A DNA stretch of 9,086 nucleotides from Candidatus Delongbacteria bacterium. GTDB lineage: Bacteria > UBA4055. This document shows positions 6,572 through 9,086 of the stretch, in pieces. The stretch is taken from positions 1 through 9,086 of the forward strand of contig WTAK01000279.1 of the NCBI GenBank assembly GCA_013139625.1. Reading direction: 5' to 3'. Each line of letters opens with the position of its first letter. The stretch's first letter is position 1. The translations under genes and the position numbers were made by a program. The notes beneath the pieces were generated by a model. That model had not been told where the DNA came from. It was given only the letters and a program-made list of their open reading frames with translations, and ran no database searches.

Positions 6572-6588
6572 TTCGACCTCGTTCTAAT
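6489..6588 (-). repeat. 100-bp direct repeat bounding rhuM, right copy
   Basis: The partner of 5181-5280. Its right end includes the TAG stop of the 304-residue gene (6584-6586), so the duplicated DNA begins right at that gene's 3' end. The two repeats delimit a 1308-bp unit containing rhuM and one palindromic module. Confidence 0.9.
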
Positions 6589-7498
6589 CTTTTTCATCTT
6601 CTTTATTAACTTTTAATTGTTCAAACAAATCTGTATATCGTATTTCAAGATAATCCAAATTCCTTAGACTAAAATTTATATACAGATTTCCTTTACTTTC
6701 TTTTTGATATGGAATACCATAAATAAAAACTAATCCTATTGGAGTTTTCAGTTCGTTAATTGTTTTTAATCTCAATTTTAACAGTTTCTTTACTTTATAA
6801 TCTTCAATATCTGAATCACTTATTATAAACGAGGGATTTATCGACTCTTCATAATAATCAAATTGACTGCAAAACTTTATTTTGTAACCTGGTATACTTT
6901 CAATTCTATCTATAAATGCTGTGCCCCAGTAAATTCTATTTTGATCTGGCAATTCGTCTAACTCTTGATGAAATACACCTTTAAATAGTTCTTTATATGT
7001 GATATCTTTGCCTTCAATTTTCAAAAGAGCTTTATCAAGTAAATCATTTTTTCTAAACTGTACCCACTTCGATACTAGTGATCTAATACTATAATATCTA
7101 CCCCCAGTATATTTTTTACTATCTTCATTTCGAGAATATCCACTTGTAGTTCCACTCTCTAGTGTAGAATCTTTAGCTTCTGGTCTATTAAGTAAAAACT
7201 TATCACATGAACTTATTCCTATTTTTGCATTAGCATAAATTTCATCACTATCTGTTGAACTGTTTTTATTCTTACTGTCATATTGGCAACCTTCTATGTG
7301 ATGGTATCCTCTAAAATGAGGAACTTGCTTCATATCTTGCTTTACTTTTTCGATATTTGCACAAGTAATATCTGCATTGCAGTTTTCATTAGGACATTTA
7401 AAGGCACTTTTACTTGTAATTAAATCAGACCAGAAATAATCATAAGCCATATCTGGATCTATAAAATCATCTAAATCGTTACTATATGCGAATTCCAT
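6584..7498 (-). CDS. Hypothetical protein with CoiA-like Cys/His cluster
   Basis: I do not recognise a named family for this 304-residue protein. Residues 1-75 follow the plan seen at the N-terminus of CoiA-like proteins: an initial MEFAYSNDL strand, then FKCPNENCNADITC (33-46; C35, C40, C46), then VPHFRGYHHIEGC (59-71; H61, H66, H67, C71), giving a probable zinc-binding site. Residues 75-135 are Ser/Asn/Asp-rich and probably a linker. The C-terminal half (about 136-295) alternates strands and helices, including YYSIRSLVSKWVQFRK (135-150), WGTAFIDRIESIPGYKIKF (191-209) and PIGLVFIYGIPY (253-264), and may be a second binding domain. No signal peptide or membrane segment is seen. It lies 13 nt after the helicase stop with a strong AAAGGAG site overlapping that stop, so the two proteins are probably made together. 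A nucleic-acid-binding accessory to the helicase is a plausible but unproven role. Confidence 0.8.
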   Translation of the reverse strand: MEFAYSNDLDDFIDPDMAYDYFWSDLITSKSAFKCPNENCNADITCANIEKVKQDMKQVPHFRGYHHIEGCQYDSKNKNSSTDSDEIYANAKIGISSCDKFLLNRPEAKDSTLESGTTSGYSRNEDSKKYTGGRYYSIRSLVSKWVQFRKNDLLDKALLKIEGKDITYKELFKGVFHQELDELPDQNRIYWGTAFIDRIESIPGYKIKFCSQFDYYEESINPSFIISDSDIEDYKVKKLLKLRLKTINELKTPIGLVFIYGIPYQKESKGNLYINFSLRNLDYLEIRYTDLFEQLKVNKEDEKD

Positions 7499-7506
7499 TA
7501 TAAATA

Positions 7507-7513
7507 CTCCTTT
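7507..7513 (-). promoter_or_regulatory. Ribosome binding site of the 304-residue gene
   Basis: AAAGGAG on the minus strand, 8 nt before the ATG at 7498, overlapping the helicase TAA (7512-7514). This fixes the start and points to translational coupling. Confidence 0.8.
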
Positions 7514-9086
7514 ACAATTCTATTATTCTAAATCCATTTGCTTCTAATATTTCGATATCATCAGAAGTTATTGTTGATTTTTTTTGTGATTTATGTATTG
7601 CTAAGCATAACAAATGTGTTGCTCTTGACATTGCAACATATATAAGTTTCTTTTTTGCTTCTAAACCAGATTTATTCTTTCCCTTTAGCAGTTCTAGCAA
7701 TTGAAATAAATCATACGCTCTATTAAACGTTTCAAGAACTAAAGTTGCAGTATGTGTTTCACCTTTAACCTTATGAATAGTAGATATTTCAATTTTAAAT
7801 TGAGGATTTTCATTTTTAAGTATATTACTCTTATTATTTTCCTTACTATCAAATTCAAGTTTATAATTTTTAATTACACTTTCTAATATCAAAGAATCGA
7901 AATCAATATCAACTATAGTTACTAAATTTTCCATTTGAACCTTAACACACTGTTTTAAAATTAATTTAGTCGTAATTTCAAGTAAACCCAATTTGAATAC
8001 ATTATAAGAATTTTCATTATTTTCCTTTAAATGTTTCAATAAAGTTGAATTCGTAAAATACTTCTCTCCGTTTTTCATCTTTTTTCTTTTTAAATATTCC
8101 TTAACAACACCAAGAATAATATTTCTATAATCCTTGGGTTTAATGTTTGTATTATCAAACTGATTCAATTTCTCAGTTAAGTTATCAAAATCTAATGAAT
8201 TGTTTTCATCTTTTTTATAATCTGGATAATAGCTAGGTAATGTATGTCCGTTTTCATTTTTCTTGCCAACACCACCAACAATTTTAAAAATCGAATTCTG
8301 CACTAAATGTAAATCATGTTCTACAATCAAATTTGTAAATCTTCTAATTACCTGTTCAATTTGATTATCTTCAAACAAAAAAATGATAGGTTTGATTTCT
8401 ATACTATCATTGCCACACAATACTTGAGGCAAACAAGCTATTTTTAATACTTGTTCTGCTATCGGGATGGATAGTCTTTTTGTGTTTTTTATTTCGATAT
8501 TATCTTCTTTTATTTTCCAACCTTTTGCTTTTTGACCTGTAAAATTAAAAATGGCTTGATTATTATCTCCGATCTTTTGAATAACAACTTGACATTCTTC
8601 AAATAGCTCCTGAATTATTCTAAATTGTATATCATCTGTATCCTGTGCTTCATCAATAAATACATATTTAAACCTTTTACGAAAAACATCAATTATATTT
8701 GGATAATCGTGTATACATTTTAATGCCAAACCATAACAATGTCTGTAAGTTAAAAAGCCTGAAAAACGTAATTCTTTTTCAATGTCTCTATCTTTTATAG
8801 TTTTTATAGTTTTAAAAAATCTTGATTTATTCTTTTCTGTGAGTAATGCTTTCCCTTGATTGTTATATTTAAACACACTCTTAGCATCATCAAGTGTTAA
8901 ATTTTCAAAAAATTTAATTACACTAATTTGTCTTTCACTTGCTCTAGAGGATAACCACCCATATACAGATTCATGATAAGATTTCAGGATGTTTTCATAT
9001 TTTTCATAAAATAAATTAGTATCGATTCTCTCAGGTTTGTATCCGAGTAAATTTATATACATAGGTATAGCTAAGAATTTATCAAC
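7512..9086 (-). CDS. UvrD/Rep-type SF1 helicase, 5' partial
   Basis: The frame is open to the right edge: codons before the Met at 9062 read VDKFLAIP, a segment usual after motif Ia in UvrD-like enzymes, so 9062 is internal and the Walker A motif is outside the window. Numbering from that Met, motif II is FIDEAQD (135-141), motif III is GDNNQAIF (165-172), a motif IV-like segment is NTKRLSIPIAE (193-203), motif V is ISTIHKVKGETHTATLVLET (426-445), and motif VI is YVAMSRATHLL (475-485) with Arg480 as probable arginine finger. These support an ATP-dependent DNA translocase/helicase. The KGETHTATLVLET text and the compact size recall helicases paired with OLD-family nucleases, including Gabija GajB, so an OLD nuclease gene could lie just upstream; this is inference. 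No recombinase nuclease domain follows motif VI; the protein ends 31 residues later. First gene of the visible minus-strand operon. Confidence 0.93.
   Translation of the reverse strand, partial: VDKFLAIPMYINLLGYKPERIDTNLFYEKYENILKSYHESVYGWLSSRASERQISVIKFFENLTLDDAKSVFKYNNQGKALLTEKNKSRFFKTIKTIKDRDIEKELRFSGFLTYRHCYGLALKCIHDYPNIIDVFRKRFKYVFIDEAQDTDDIQFRIIQELFEECQVVIQKIGDNNQAIFNFTGQKAKGWKIKEDNIEIKNTKRLSIPIAEQVLKIACLPQVLCGNDSIEIKPIIFLFEDNQIEQVIRRFTNLIVEHDLHLVQNSIFKIVGGVGKKNENGHTLPSYYPDYKKDENNSLDFDNLTEKLNQFDNTNIKPKDYRNIILGVVKEYLKRKKMKNGEKYFTNSTLLKHLKENNENSYNVFKLGLLEITTKLILKQCVKVQMENLVTIVDIDFDSLILESVIKNYKLEFDSKENNKSNILKNENPQFKIEISTIHKVKGETHTATLVLETFNRAYDLFQLLELLKGKNKSGLEAKKKLIYVAMSRATHLLCLAIHKSQKKSTITSDDIEILEANGFRIIEL

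Noticed and set aside
9060..9062. ATG at 9062 as the true helicase start
   Set aside because: The frame stays open to the edge and the preceding codons (VDKFLAIP) look like UvrD helicase core sequence. A start here would also remove Walker A.

Overview
The window is an A/T-rich bacterial chromosome segment with two convergent gene sets that meet in a repeat-rich stretch at about 4.86-6.6 kb. No rRNA or other lineage marker is present. A DUF4301 protein, the low GC content and the palindromic intergenic repeats suggest a member of the Bacteroidota / Cloacimonadota / Delongbacteria side of the FCB group; this assignment is inference only.

Left half (plus strand, 2-4862): a compact housekeeping operon. 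It holds a long SH3-like / coiled-coil / TPR protein cut by the left window edge, then the riboflavin kinase/FAD synthetase gene ribF, which overlaps it by ATGA. Next come a small YfcE/MJ0936-type metallophosphodiesterase and a DUF4301 protein. Gaps are 0-21 nt, so the genes are probably co-transcribed.

Right half (minus strand, read from 9086 towards 4863): an accessory, probably defence-related, gene set. It begins with a UvrD/Rep-type SF1 helicase whose N-terminus (Walker A) lies beyond the window. Thirteen nt later comes a 304-residue protein with a CoiA-like Cys/His cluster, and then a rhuM-family gene. The helicase and the 304-residue gene form one transcription unit. They look more A/T-rich than the rest, suggesting a separate origin.

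The least obvious content lies around rhuM. After the 304-residue gene and again after rhuM there is a near-identical copy (about 94% over 83 bp) of a ribosome binding site plus the first ~28-30 codons of a third gene, and the reading frame then ends. The encoded peptide resembles the N-terminus of a PD-(D/E)XK nuclease-like family often annotated as DUF4268. Most differences between the copies are synonymous, so the sequence was coding before it was cut. Both copies diverge from each other after the same residues (KERE), and both continue into the same palindromic repeat module. rhuM therefore sits in a 1308-bp direct-repeat-bounded cassette that homologous recombination could delete or duplicate. 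Copy A additionally carries about 200 bp of assorted dispersed repeats.
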